A stretch of DNA of 51,354 nt, from NCBI GenBank assembly GCA_965554225.1, contig CBEVZC010000005.1, forward strand, positions 1 through 51,354. The letters are read 5' to 3'. Of the stretch, positions 24,402 to 32,367 are shown in pieces; position 1 is the stretch's first letter, and each line of letters begins with the position of its first letter. Source of the DNA: BMS3ABIN04 sp965554225 (GTDB lineage: Bacteria > Bacteroidota > Ignavibacteria > Ignavibacteriales > Melioribacteraceae). Both the position numbers and the translations under genes were made by a program. The notes under the pieces were generated by a model, which searched no databases, was not told the DNA's origin, and was given only the letters and a program-made list of their open reading frames with translations.

Positions 24402-27395
24402 ATGAGACTAAAAATTAAGATTGCTCTAATTAGTATTATTTTTCTTAGTAGTTGCAGCATTTTTAAGGTCGTAAAACAAAAACCCACATTGGAACAAACT
24501 ATCATCCAATTCAAGGAAGGAATTGAAAGCAATAAATTTGATTTTGCAAAATACCCTTATGTTAAAATTGATAGTATTGAAGTTGATAGTATCAATAAAA
24601 TGATTCGTATAAATTTTAATAACTACCTTTCGTATGCTCCCTTAAGAGAAAATAATGTAAAAGCAATTTATTCGACAGTAAATAATTTTTTCAAAGATTA
24701 TTCTAGTAAATATAAATTGTCTATTGTAAGTTTGGGTTCCCCAATTGAAAAATTAATACCTAAATACTATCGCAAAAACAGATCCAAGTTTGATACGAGC
24801 AGGTTACCGAGGATTACCTTAAAAAACAGGATACCGATTGTAAGAAATACGGACAAAGGGAACTATCCAACAAACGGATTATACAATACAAACATAGCTC
24901 TTTGGCATAGTCACGGTTGGTACTATAACTTTGAGCAGGACAGATGGATGTGGCAGCGCGCAAGATTGTTTGGGACAGTTGAGGATCTTGGACCGATGGC
25001 TTTTACTATCCCTTATCTAATTCCTATGCTCGAAAATGCGGGAGCGAATGTCTTTGTCCCGCGCGAACGGGATACTCAAATTCATGAAGTTGTTATTGAT
25101 AATGACACAGATGCAAAATACTATTCAGAAAATTCCACCAATAAAAATATTCAGTGGCAAACAGGGCTAGGAAATGGATTTTTATACGGCACTCCACCCT
25201 ACCCTGCAAATTACAATCCATTCTTATATGGAACACATAGAACAATTACTTCTTCAGCTAAGAAAACTGCATCGGCTGATTTTATCCCGGACATTCCGGA
25301 GACCGCTTATTATGCGGTTTATATTTCTTACCGTGCTTCAAAAGAAAATGTAACCGATGCTCATTATACAATAAACTATTATGGCGGGAAAACCGAGTTT
25401 AGAGTAAATCAAACAATTGGCGGAAATACATGGATTTATTTGGGAACGTTTAAATTTAAGAAAGGATTTAATCCTAGCCTAGGTAAAGTTACATTAAGCA
25501 ACGACAGCAAGGAAACCGGTAAAATTGTTTCTGCTGATGCAGTCAGATTCGGTGGTGGAATGGGACTTATATCCAGAAACGGTAAAACAAGCGGTCGACC
25601 GAAATTTGTTGAAGGAGCCCGTTACTATCTGCAGTATTTAGGGATGCCTGATACACTTGTATACAACATTAATGGTGATCAGAATGATTATAAAGATGAT
25701 TACCAGTCAAGGGGCGAATATGTAGATTATTTGGTCGGTGCACCATTTGGACCAAATAAAGATAGATCAGTAAAGGGCTTAGGAATTCCTATTGATCTTT
25801 CCCTAGCATTTCATACCGATGCTGGAATTACGGAACATGATACTACGGTAGGAACACTAGCGATTTACAGCATTGAAGATTTTGATACATTAAAAACTTT
25901 CCCCGATGGAGTATCCAGACTTGCAAATAGAGATTTCGCAGATATCTTACAAACTCAAATAACTAAAGATATAAGACATAAGTACGATCCTATTTGGAAC
26001 CGCCGTGAACTAAAGAATGCATTTTATAGTGAAGCGGCAAGACCAAACGTACCGGCTGCTTTGTTAGAATTATTATCACATCAAAACTTTCTGGATGTCC
26101 AGTTTATGCTTGATCCTAGATTCAGATTCGATGTCTCCAGATCAATTTATAAAGCAATGCTAAGATTCTTAGCGGCTGAATACAACTTTAAATACGCAGT
26201 TCAACCTTTACCGCCAACACATTTTGCAACCAATTTTATTGGTGACCGTAAAGTCAAATTAATATGGAAGCCTCAAAAAGATAATTTTGAACCGACAGCC
26301 GGTGCGAAAAAATATAAGGTTTATACTAGAATAAACGACGGCGGATTTGACAACGGTATCTTAGTTGATTCTACTTTTTATATAAAAGAAAATTTGACTC
26401 CCGGAATGATTTATTCTTTTAGAGTAACAGCAATTAATGAAGGGGGAGAAAGTTTTTCTTCCGAGATATTAGCCGTAAGCTGGGCAAATAATAAAAAGCC
26501 TGTTTTAATTATTAACGGTTTTGATAGGATTGCCCCTCCTGCAAAAGTAGGAACAAATAAATTTGCAGGATTCTTTGATTTTATCGACTCGGGCGAACCG
26601 GATAAAGTTGATATTGGTTATACCGGAATGCAGCACGATTTTTATCCGGACTCAAAATGGAAAACGGATGATATTCCCGGTTACGGTGCCAGTTATGCAA
26701 ATTATGAAACCGATATAATTGCCGGCAATACTTTCGATTTCCCATTTATCCACGGTAAGTCTATTTTAGATGCGGGTTACTCGTTCGTATCATGCAGTGA
26801 CGAAGCAATAATGGACAGTTTGGTTGATATGAAAAATTACGTTACGGTTGACCTAATTCTTGGGGAAGAAAAGACCACGCATTGGCAAAAACCATTTGCA
26901 GATTCACTTTGGGGAGTTCAATTTAAAACATTTCCTGCAAAATTAGAAAAGCGAATAAACGAATTTCTAAATTCCAATGGTAACATTTTTATCTCCGGCG
27001 CATACGTCGCATCAGACCTGTTTTTACAAGATAACTATAATGAAAATGATTTAGATTTTGCTAGAAATTTATTAAAGTATCAATTGGATGCTGATCATGC
27101 AGTTAAAACGGGAAATGTTATTTCAACCGGGAATGGACTTTTACCTGATGGTTTTAACTTTTCATTTAACACTTCACTTAACGATTCAATTTATGCTGTT
27201 GAAGCTCCCGATGCAATTACTCCGGTAAACGGAAGTTCTACAGTGCTGCGCTATTCGGAGAATCTTTTTAATGCCGGTACTGCATACACGGGAGATTATA
27301 GTGTTGTAGTATTCGGCTTTCCGTTTGAAACTATTACAGGACAAAATAAACGTGATGAAATTATGAAATACGTACTAAATTATTTTGGTTTGTAA
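24402..27395 (+). CDS. Large lipoprotein with split amidase_3-like domain, golvesin-like insert and Fn3 domain
   Basis: This 997-residue lipoprotein has lipobox LSSC at Cys18. An N-acetylmuramoyl-L-alanine amidase (amidase_3-like) fold seems to be split in two. The first part has LWHSHGWYY (His169/His171) and VPRERD; the second has LSLAFHTDAG (His471) and PAALLELLSHQNFLD (Glu556), which match the zinc His and catalytic Glu positions of the family. Between them lies a golvesin-C-like beta-sandwich (about residues 290-395, AYYAVYISYRASKENV...SADAVRFGGG). A fibronectin III domain follows at about 615-700, then a 300-residue C-terminal part of unknown fold. It should act on peptidoglycan at the outer membrane or cell surface; substrate and activity are inferred. 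A strong hairpin ends the gene. Confidence 0.8.
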   Translation: MRLKIKIALISIIFLSSCSIFKVVKQKPTLEQTIIQFKEGIESNKFDFAKYPYVKIDSIEVDSINKMIRINFNNYLSYAPLRENNVKAIYSTVNNFFKDYSSKYKLSIVSLGSPIEKLIPKYYRKNRSKFDTSRLPRITLKNRIPIVRNTDKGNYPTNGLYNTNIALWHSHGWYYNFEQDRWMWQRARLFGTVEDLGPMAFTIPYLIPMLENAGANVFVPRERDTQIHEVVIDNDTDAKYYSENSTNKNIQWQTGLGNGFLYGTPPYPANYNPFLYGTHRTITSSAKKTASADFIPDIPETAYYAVYISYRASKENVTDAHYTINYYGGKTEFRVNQTIGGNTWIYLGTFKFKKGFNPSLGKVTLSNDSKETGKIVSADAVRFGGGMGLISRNGKTSGRPKFVEGARYYLQYLGMPDTLVYNINGDQNDYKDDYQSRGEYVDYLVGAPFGPNKDRSVKGLGIPIDLSLAFHTDAGITEHDTTVGTLAIYSIEDFDTLKTFPDGVSRLANRDFADILQTQITKDIRHKYDPIWNRRELKNAFYSEAARPNVPAALLELLSHQNFLDVQFMLDPRFRFDVSRSIYKAMLRFLAAEYNFKYAVQPLPPTHFATNFIGDRKVKLIWKPQKDNFEPTAGAKKYKVYTRINDGGFDNGILVDSTFYIKENLTPGMIYSFRVTAINEGGESFSSEILAVSWANNKKPVLIINGFDRIAPPAKVGTNKFAGFFDFIDSGEPDKVDIGYTGMQHDFYPDSKWKTDDIPGYGASYANYETDIIAGNTFDFPFIHGKSILDAGYSFVSCSDEAIMDSLVDMKNYVTVDLILGEEKTTHWQKPFADSLWGVQFKTFPAKLEKRINEFLNSNGNIFISGAYVASDLFLQDNYNENDLDFARNLLKYQLDADHAVKTGNVISTGNGLLPDGFNFSFNTSLNDSIYAVEAPDAITPVNGSSTVLRYSENLFNAGTAYTGDYSVVVFGFPFETITGQNKRDEIMKYVLNYFGL

Positions 27396-27404
27396 ATTAA
27401 GATC

Positions 27405-27432
27405 AACCCTCAGGTAGTTTTACCTGAGGGTT
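27405..27432. terminator. Strong hairpin terminator between convergent genes
   Basis: A perfect 12-bp stem (AACCCTCAGGTA / TACCTGAGGGTT) with loop GTTT starts 10 bp after the amidase stop. The following sequence is only moderately T-rich on the plus strand. It may also block transcripts coming from the gene fragment on the minus strand. Confidence 0.75.
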
Positions 27433-27441
27433 ATTACAATT

Positions 27442-27825
27442 TTAACTTTTATCGTATTCTTCTCTTGATAGAATTTTCGATTCTTTTAAATTATTCTTTC
27501 TTAGTATTGAATTAATCTTTGCTAATTCTGTTTGTAATAAATCTTTTATTTTAATTTTATATTTATCGAACTCAGTATTTAATAAATCTAATCTTTCAAT
27601 TTGTGATTTTGTCGGCTTTCCAAGATAGTTAATAATCCCCGAATAAATATCTCCAACTTTTTCTGCTAAACGAATTTGGCCTGAAAGGCGATTTAAGCTT
27701 GTAGAAACTAAATCTTTATGAATCCTATTAAGATGCTCTAGGAACGAATTTAGATCTTCATTTTTTCCGCCGTCTATTTTCTTTGATGGGCTTAATGATA
27801 AGAATAAAATAATACCAATGCGGAC
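27442..27825 (-). pseudogene. C-terminal fragment of a sortilin/BNR-repeat protein
   Basis: An open minus-strand frame of 127 codons ends at TAA 27444-27442 but has no usable start codon near its upstream end, which lies just after a stop. The translation is helical. RLSGQIRLAEKVGDIYSGI, LGKPTKSQIERLDLLNTEF, LLQTELAKINSILRKNNL and SREEYDKS resemble the conserved C-terminal helix bundle of the roughly 1000-residue secreted sortilin/VPS10-type BNR-repeat proteins common in this phylum. The propeller part is missing, so this is most likely the remnant of a deleted gene. Confidence 0.6.
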
Positions 27826-27986
27826 TTAGAATTTATAGAAATGATACTAAGAAAAATCAGAAATGATTTTAAACCGATTTCTAAAATTATTATGAAGTAA
27901 ATAGAAAAATATTTATACGATATCTAATTTTTATAATTTTTTAACTGATTAATATTTTTACTATCAATTACAAAATCAGTATTTTA

Positions 27987-28145
27987 TTAAAATATAGCAT
28001 AAATAAACGGAGCAAGCGCTGAACCTTGGGTTAGTATTATTAGTCCGCCCAAAAGAACCAAGAAAATAATGATTGGTAATAGCCACCATTTCTTTCTTAC
28101 TTTTAAAAAATCCCATAACTCGGATAATATTGAAATCTTTCCCAT
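27987..28145 (-). CDS. DUF5989 small membrane protein
   Basis: This 52-residue protein starts at an ATG preceded by AAAGGA at 7-base spacing. FLKVRKKWWLLPIIIFLVLLGGLIIL is a basic stretch followed by one membrane helix, and TQGSALAPFIYAIF is the conserved ending of DUF5989 proteins. Family members nearly always accompany SxtJ and a NodU/CmcH carbamoyltransferase, as here. It begins 12 bp after the SxtJ stop. The molecular role is unknown; it may help to assemble the transferase at the inner membrane. Confidence 0.88.
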   Translation of the reverse strand: MGKISILSELWDFLKVRKKWWLLPIIIFLVLLGGLIILTQGSALAPFIYAIF

Positions 28146-28157
28146 TTTATTTCCTTT

Positions 28158-28589
28158 TTAAAATTGTCTTTCCGTATCTATTTTTTCATAATCTTTCTTT
28201 TCGCGTACATTCCAATATGAATTTTTTGAATCGTGAAATTTTAAGTCCAGAAAATGTTTTCCAAAAACTTTAGCTAAAAATCCTATTGGCGTTATAACAA
28301 AATAAAACAAAATTGATAAAATTACACGTGTCATTATAAAACCGAGAATAACAGCAAAAATCATCCACACTTTTTGGAAAGGAAGCAACATTTTGGGTAT
28401 TGCTAATCCCAACACAATAATTAGGAATCCTAAACTAAGTAAAACCGGATAAGCTGGTTTCCCTTTATACAACAAGTAAATTTCAATGGCAAATAGTATT
28501 CCGCCGATAGCAAAACCGAATTGCCTAAGCTCTTTTGTTCCGCTTTTAATATTATCAATTTCTTCTTTTAGCACACTAATCCAGTGCAA
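28158..28589 (-). CDS. SxtJ-family membrane protein
   Basis: This 143-residue protein has at least three hydrophobic segments (about residues 24-42, 47-64 and 72-103). It contains ELRQFGFAIGGILFAIEIYLL and the ending VREKKDYEKIDTERQF, typical of SxtJ proteins found next to carbamoyltransferases. Its start overlaps the carbamoyltransferase 3' end by 14 bp, which indicates translational coupling. The function is not established; it is probably a membrane partner of the carbamoyltransferase. Confidence 0.85.
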   Translation of the reverse strand: MHWISVLKEEIDNIKSGTKELRQFGFAIGGILFAIEIYLLYKGKPAYPVLLSLGFLIIVLGLAIPKMLLPFQKVWMIFAVILGFIMTRVILSILFYFVITPIGFLAKVFGKHFLDLKFHDSKNSYWNVREKKDYEKIDTERQF

Positions 28590-30393
28590 ATTCTTTCCTC
28601 CAATTTATATCGTCCTTCAAAGGTTTTTGATTTTTTTTATCCAAAATGAAATTTCCCATTACAAGATGATCCATTCCCGTCCGCATAAAACATTTGTATG
28701 CATCATCGGGTGTACAGACAATAGGTTCTCCTCTCACATTAAATGAAGTATTTATTACTACCGGACAATTATACTTTTTATCGAATCTCTTTAGTAGCTT
28801 ATAGTATCTTTCATTGTACTTTCCATCAACGGTTTGAATACGGGCCGAATAATCAACATGAGTAACAGCCGGAATTTCCGATCGTTTAATATTTAACTTT
28901 TCGATGCCGAATAATTTATTTTCTTCTTCTGTCATTTGTTTTCTTTTATTTGTCTGCACATCGGCAACAAGCAGCATATAAGGACTGTTCGAATGAATAT
29001 CGAAATATTCACTTACTTTTTCTTCAACCACAGAAGGAGCAAAAGGTCTGAAACTTTCCCTGAATTTTATTTTCAGATTCATTTTTTTCTGCATTTCGGA
29101 AGATCTTGCATCTCCGATAATCGAACGGTTTCCCAAAGCGCGCGGACCGAATTCCATTCTGCCTTGGAACCAACCAATAACTTTTTGATTGTTTATGAGA
29201 TCTGCCGTCTTTTCTATTACGTCATCTTCTTCTAATTTTGAATAAGATAAGTTATTTGTATCCAAAAACATCTTAACTTCATCATCACTAAATTCCGGAC
29301 CAAGATACGATCCTCTTTGCACATCATTCACTTCATCGGACTTTCTTTCATTACCTAAATATTGATACCATGCAAAAAGTGCCGCGCCCAAAGCTCCTCC
29401 GGCATCGCTTGCAGCAGGTTGAATCCAAATATTATCGAAAATATTTTCTCTTAAAATTTTTCCGTTTGCAACACAATTTAAAGCAACGCCGCCGGCAAGA
29501 CACAAATTATTTTTACCTGTTTCCTTTTTAACATGGCGAGCCATTCTGAGCATTATTTCTTCGGTAACTTCCTGAACTGATCTGGCAAGATCCATTTCAC
29601 GCTGAGTTAATTTAGATTCGGGTTTTCTTGCCGCACCACCGAATAACTTTGCAAATTTATTATTCGTCATGGTTAATCCGGCATTGTAATTAAAATACTT
29701 CATGTTCATTTTGAACGAACCGTCATCTTTCAGATTTATCAATTCGTTTAATATTAAATCGACATACTTCGGTTCTCCGTAAGGAGCCAAGCCCATCACT
29801 TTGTATTCACCGGAATTAACTCTAAAACCTGTAAAATATGTGAACGCCGAATATAACAAACCGATTGAGTGAGGATATTTAATATCGGCAAAAAGATTTA
29901 TTTGGTTTTCCTCACCGATTCCGTAACTCGTTGTTGTCCATTCCCCTACTCCGTCTAATGTTAAAATTGCAGCATCATTAAACGGCGAAGGATAAAACAC
30001 AGATGCAGCATGCGATTCGTGGTGTTCAGGGAAAATCACACTCCCTTCATAACCCAACTCCTTTTTAATTAAATCTTTTATCCAGAGTTTTTGCTTAATC
30101 CAGAGCGGCATTGCTTTTATAAAAGATTTTATTCCGACCGGTGCATAAGTAAGATAAGTTTCTAGTAGTCGTTCAAATTTAAGAAATGGTTTATCATAAA
30201 ATGCCACAAGGTCAATATCGTTTATGTCTAGCTTAGAATATTCTAAACAAAACTTTGCCGCATTAATCGGGAAACGGTAATCATGTTTTTTTCGTGTAAA
30301 TCTTTCTTCCTGAGCAGCTGAGATTATTTTACCGTCGGTTACTAAACATGCGGCACTATCGTGGTAAAATGCAGATATTCCAAGTATATTCAT
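28576..30393 (-). CDS. NodU/CmcH-type O-carbamoyltransferase
   Basis: This 605-residue protein is of full family length. The N-terminal ASKHA-like domain shows MNILGISAFYHDSAACL, EERFTRKKHD and the metal-binding HHESHAAS. The C-terminal YrdC-like domain has QGRMEFGPRALGNRSI and VINTSFNVRGEPIV. It transfers a carbamoyl group from carbamoyl phosphate, through a carbamoyl-adenylate, to a hydroxyl of a sugar or natural product. With SxtJ and DUF5989 downstream and no polyketide or Nod-factor genes around, the acceptor is probably a cell-surface glycan. It is divergent to the GH13 gene, 127 bp away. Confidence 0.93.
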   Translation of the reverse strand: MNILGISAFYHDSAACLVTDGKIISAAQEERFTRKKHDYRFPINAAKFCLEYSKLDINDIDLVAFYDKPFLKFERLLETYLTYAPVGIKSFIKAMPLWIKQKLWIKDLIKKELGYEGSVIFPEHHESHAASVFYPSPFNDAAILTLDGVGEWTTTSYGIGEENQINLFADIKYPHSIGLLYSAFTYFTGFRVNSGEYKVMGLAPYGEPKYVDLILNELINLKDDGSFKMNMKYFNYNAGLTMTNNKFAKLFGGAARKPESKLTQREMDLARSVQEVTEEIMLRMARHVKKETGKNNLCLAGGVALNCVANGKILRENIFDNIWIQPAASDAGGALGAALFAWYQYLGNERKSDEVNDVQRGSYLGPEFSDDEVKMFLDTNNLSYSKLEEDDVIEKTADLINNQKVIGWFQGRMEFGPRALGNRSIIGDARSSEMQKKMNLKIKFRESFRPFAPSVVEEKVSEYFDIHSNSPYMLLVADVQTNKRKQMTEEENKLFGIEKLNIKRSEIPAVTHVDYSARIQTVDGKYNERYYKLLKRFDKKYNCPVVINTSFNVRGEPIVCTPDDAYKCFMRTGMDHLVMGNFILDKKNQKPLKDDINWRKEFALD

Positions 30394-30483
30394 ATTTTTA
30401 ATTGGTTACGACCATTTCAATTTGAGTGTAAAAATACAAAATAATGCTTAAAGATTAAGAAGTCATTAAGAAAGAAATTTTTA

Positions 30484-30491
30484 TATATTTG
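30484..30491 (+). promoter_or_regulatory. Candidate Bacteroidota -7 box for the GH13 gene
   Basis: TATATTTG matches TAnnTTTG about 30 bp upstream of the GTG start at 30521, leaving a short leader with AAGGGA as the ribosome-binding site. No clear TTTG -33 element lies 19-21 bp upstream, so the call is tentative. Confidence 0.3.
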
Positions 30492-30520
30492 GAAAGGAAA
30501 CTTAAAAAAGGGAATAAAAA

Positions 30521-32350
30521 GTGTTCAAACAAATTTTAAATTTATTGTTGTTTTTTGTACTGACCTCAAACCTTTTTTGTCAAAATATATCCAAAGAAAT
30601 ACCGAGAGTTCCTGAATGGGCAAAGCAAGCCGTGTGGTATCAAATATTTCCGGAAAGATTTAATAACGGAGATCGACTGAACGATCCGCGACCTAACGAT
30701 ATGAATGGAGGATGGCCATATGAGATTCCAAAAGGTTGGGAAATAAGTCCTTGGACATCAGATTGGTATAAACTTCAGACGTGGGAAAAAGCAGACGGAC
30801 ATGATTTTTATTGGAACGCCGGTGTACGCAGATACGGCGGGGATTTGCAAGGTGTTATTGATAAATTAGATTATCTGCAAGAATTAGGAATAACTGCCAT
30901 TTATTTTAATCCGTTATTTGAGTCGCCTTCGCTTCATAAATACGATGCTTCGATGTACAGGCATATAGATAATAACTTTGGATCTAAACCAAATTTTGAC
31001 ACAAAAGTTTGGGCAAAAGAAAATCCTGCCGATCCGACAACCTGGAGATGGACTTCAGCAGATTTTATGTTTTTAAAATTAATTAGACTTTGCCATAAAA
31101 GAAATATAAAGGTCATCATCGACGGAGTGTTTAATCATGTCGGTACAACTTTCTGGGCTTTTCAAGATGTTGTTAAAAACCAAGAACAATCGAAGTTTAA
31201 GAATTGGTTCTATATAAAATCATTCGATAACCCTAGTACAGATTCAAATGAATTTGATTACGCCGGATGGTACGGAGTTAAGGATTTACCTGAACTAAAA
31301 GAAGATGAAAATGGTCTGATTCCACCAATACGGAATCACATTCATGCCATTGTAAAAAGATGGATGGATCCAAATGAAGATGGTAATCCATCGGATGGTA
31401 TTGACGGTTGGCGTTTGGATGTTGCCGATATGGTGAATCATAATTTCTGGAAAGATTTTAGAAAGTTGGTCAAAGGAATAAATCCCGAGGCATATATCAC
31501 AGGCGAAGTTTGGTGGAAAGATTGGCAAAACAATATTATGTTCAATGCTGCACCTTGGCTGCAAGGCGATCAGTTTGATGCGGTTATGAATTACAGATTT
31601 ACACGCGCAGTAAAAAGATTTGTAAGTGACAAAAAGTTACATATCACTCCAACTGGTTTTGTGGATTCGCTTCAAAATATTATGGGTGACTATCCGCGCG
31701 AAAACTTCTCAGTTTTAATGAATCTATTGGGAAGTCACGATACCGAAAGATTAGCTTCACTAATTGTAAATCCCGATCAGTTTTATGATCATTACGGAAA
31801 TCCACAGCAAAATCCGAATTTTAAAGTACGGAAACCAAATAGAATTGAGAGATTAAAACAATCCTTAATGGTTGGAATTCAAATGACTTTGCCGGGTGCG
31901 CCGATGATTTATTACGGAGATGAAGCGGGAATGTGGGGCGGAGATGATCCCGACGACCGCAAACCGATGGTATGGCCAGAACTAAGTTATGAAACCGAAA
32001 GGACTCATCCATTCGGTAAGTTAAGAAAACCGGATTCAGTTTATTTTGATCAAAGCATTTTTCAGTGGTATAAAAAACTAATATCAATCCGTAAAGATTA
32101 TCATTCATTATCAGTTGGAGATATTAAATTTCTTGTTAAAGATGATGAACGAGGAATTCTGGTTTACTCAAGGACTTACAACTTACAACGGAATTTAATT
32201 TTAATCAATAATAACGCAACCAATCAACCATTTAAGCTGGATAAAAAACTGTTAACGGACAAAATTAAAATTCAAGATCAGATTAGCGGAGAAATTTTTA
32301 ACCCAGGTTTAATTACTCTTTATCCATATCAAATTTTAATTCTGAAGTAA
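30521..32350 (+). CDS. Secreted GH13 alpha-amylase family enzyme (cyclomaltodextrinase/neopullulanase-like)
   Basis: This 609-residue protein uses a GTG start with AAGGGA 7 bases before. Its signal peptide ends NLFCQ; the Cys might be lipidated, but the lipobox is poor. The catalytic barrel has VIDGVFNHVG, nucleophile Asp300 (GWRLDVAD), acid/base Glu329 (TGEVWW) and Asp407 (GSHDTER). The early WYQIFPERFNNGD motif and the GGDLQGVIDKLDYL loop are typical of maltodextrin-acting subfamilies. It should hydrolyse alpha-1,4-glucans or cyclodextrins in the periplasm or outside. It is followed after 17 bp by the SGNH gene, so the two are probably co-transcribed. Confidence 0.93.
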   Translation: MFKQILNLLLFFVLTSNLFCQNISKEIPRVPEWAKQAVWYQIFPERFNNGDRLNDPRPNDMNGGWPYEIPKGWEISPWTSDWYKLQTWEKADGHDFYWNAGVRRYGGDLQGVIDKLDYLQELGITAIYFNPLFESPSLHKYDASMYRHIDNNFGSKPNFDTKVWAKENPADPTTWRWTSADFMFLKLIRLCHKRNIKVIIDGVFNHVGTTFWAFQDVVKNQEQSKFKNWFYIKSFDNPSTDSNEFDYAGWYGVKDLPELKEDENGLIPPIRNHIHAIVKRWMDPNEDGNPSDGIDGWRLDVADMVNHNFWKDFRKLVKGINPEAYITGEVWWKDWQNNIMFNAAPWLQGDQFDAVMNYRFTRAVKRFVSDKKLHITPTGFVDSLQNIMGDYPRENFSVLMNLLGSHDTERLASLIVNPDQFYDHYGNPQQNPNFKVRKPNRIERLKQSLMVGIQMTLPGAPMIYYGDEAGMWGGDDPDDRKPMVWPELSYETERTHPFGKLRKPDSVYFDQSIFQWYKKLISIRKDYHSLSVGDIKFLVKDDERGILVYSRTYNLQRNLILINNNATNQPFKLDKKLLTDKIKIQDQISGEIFNPGLITLYPYQILILK

Positions 32351-32367
32351 TCAAAGGAAATTTTTAA

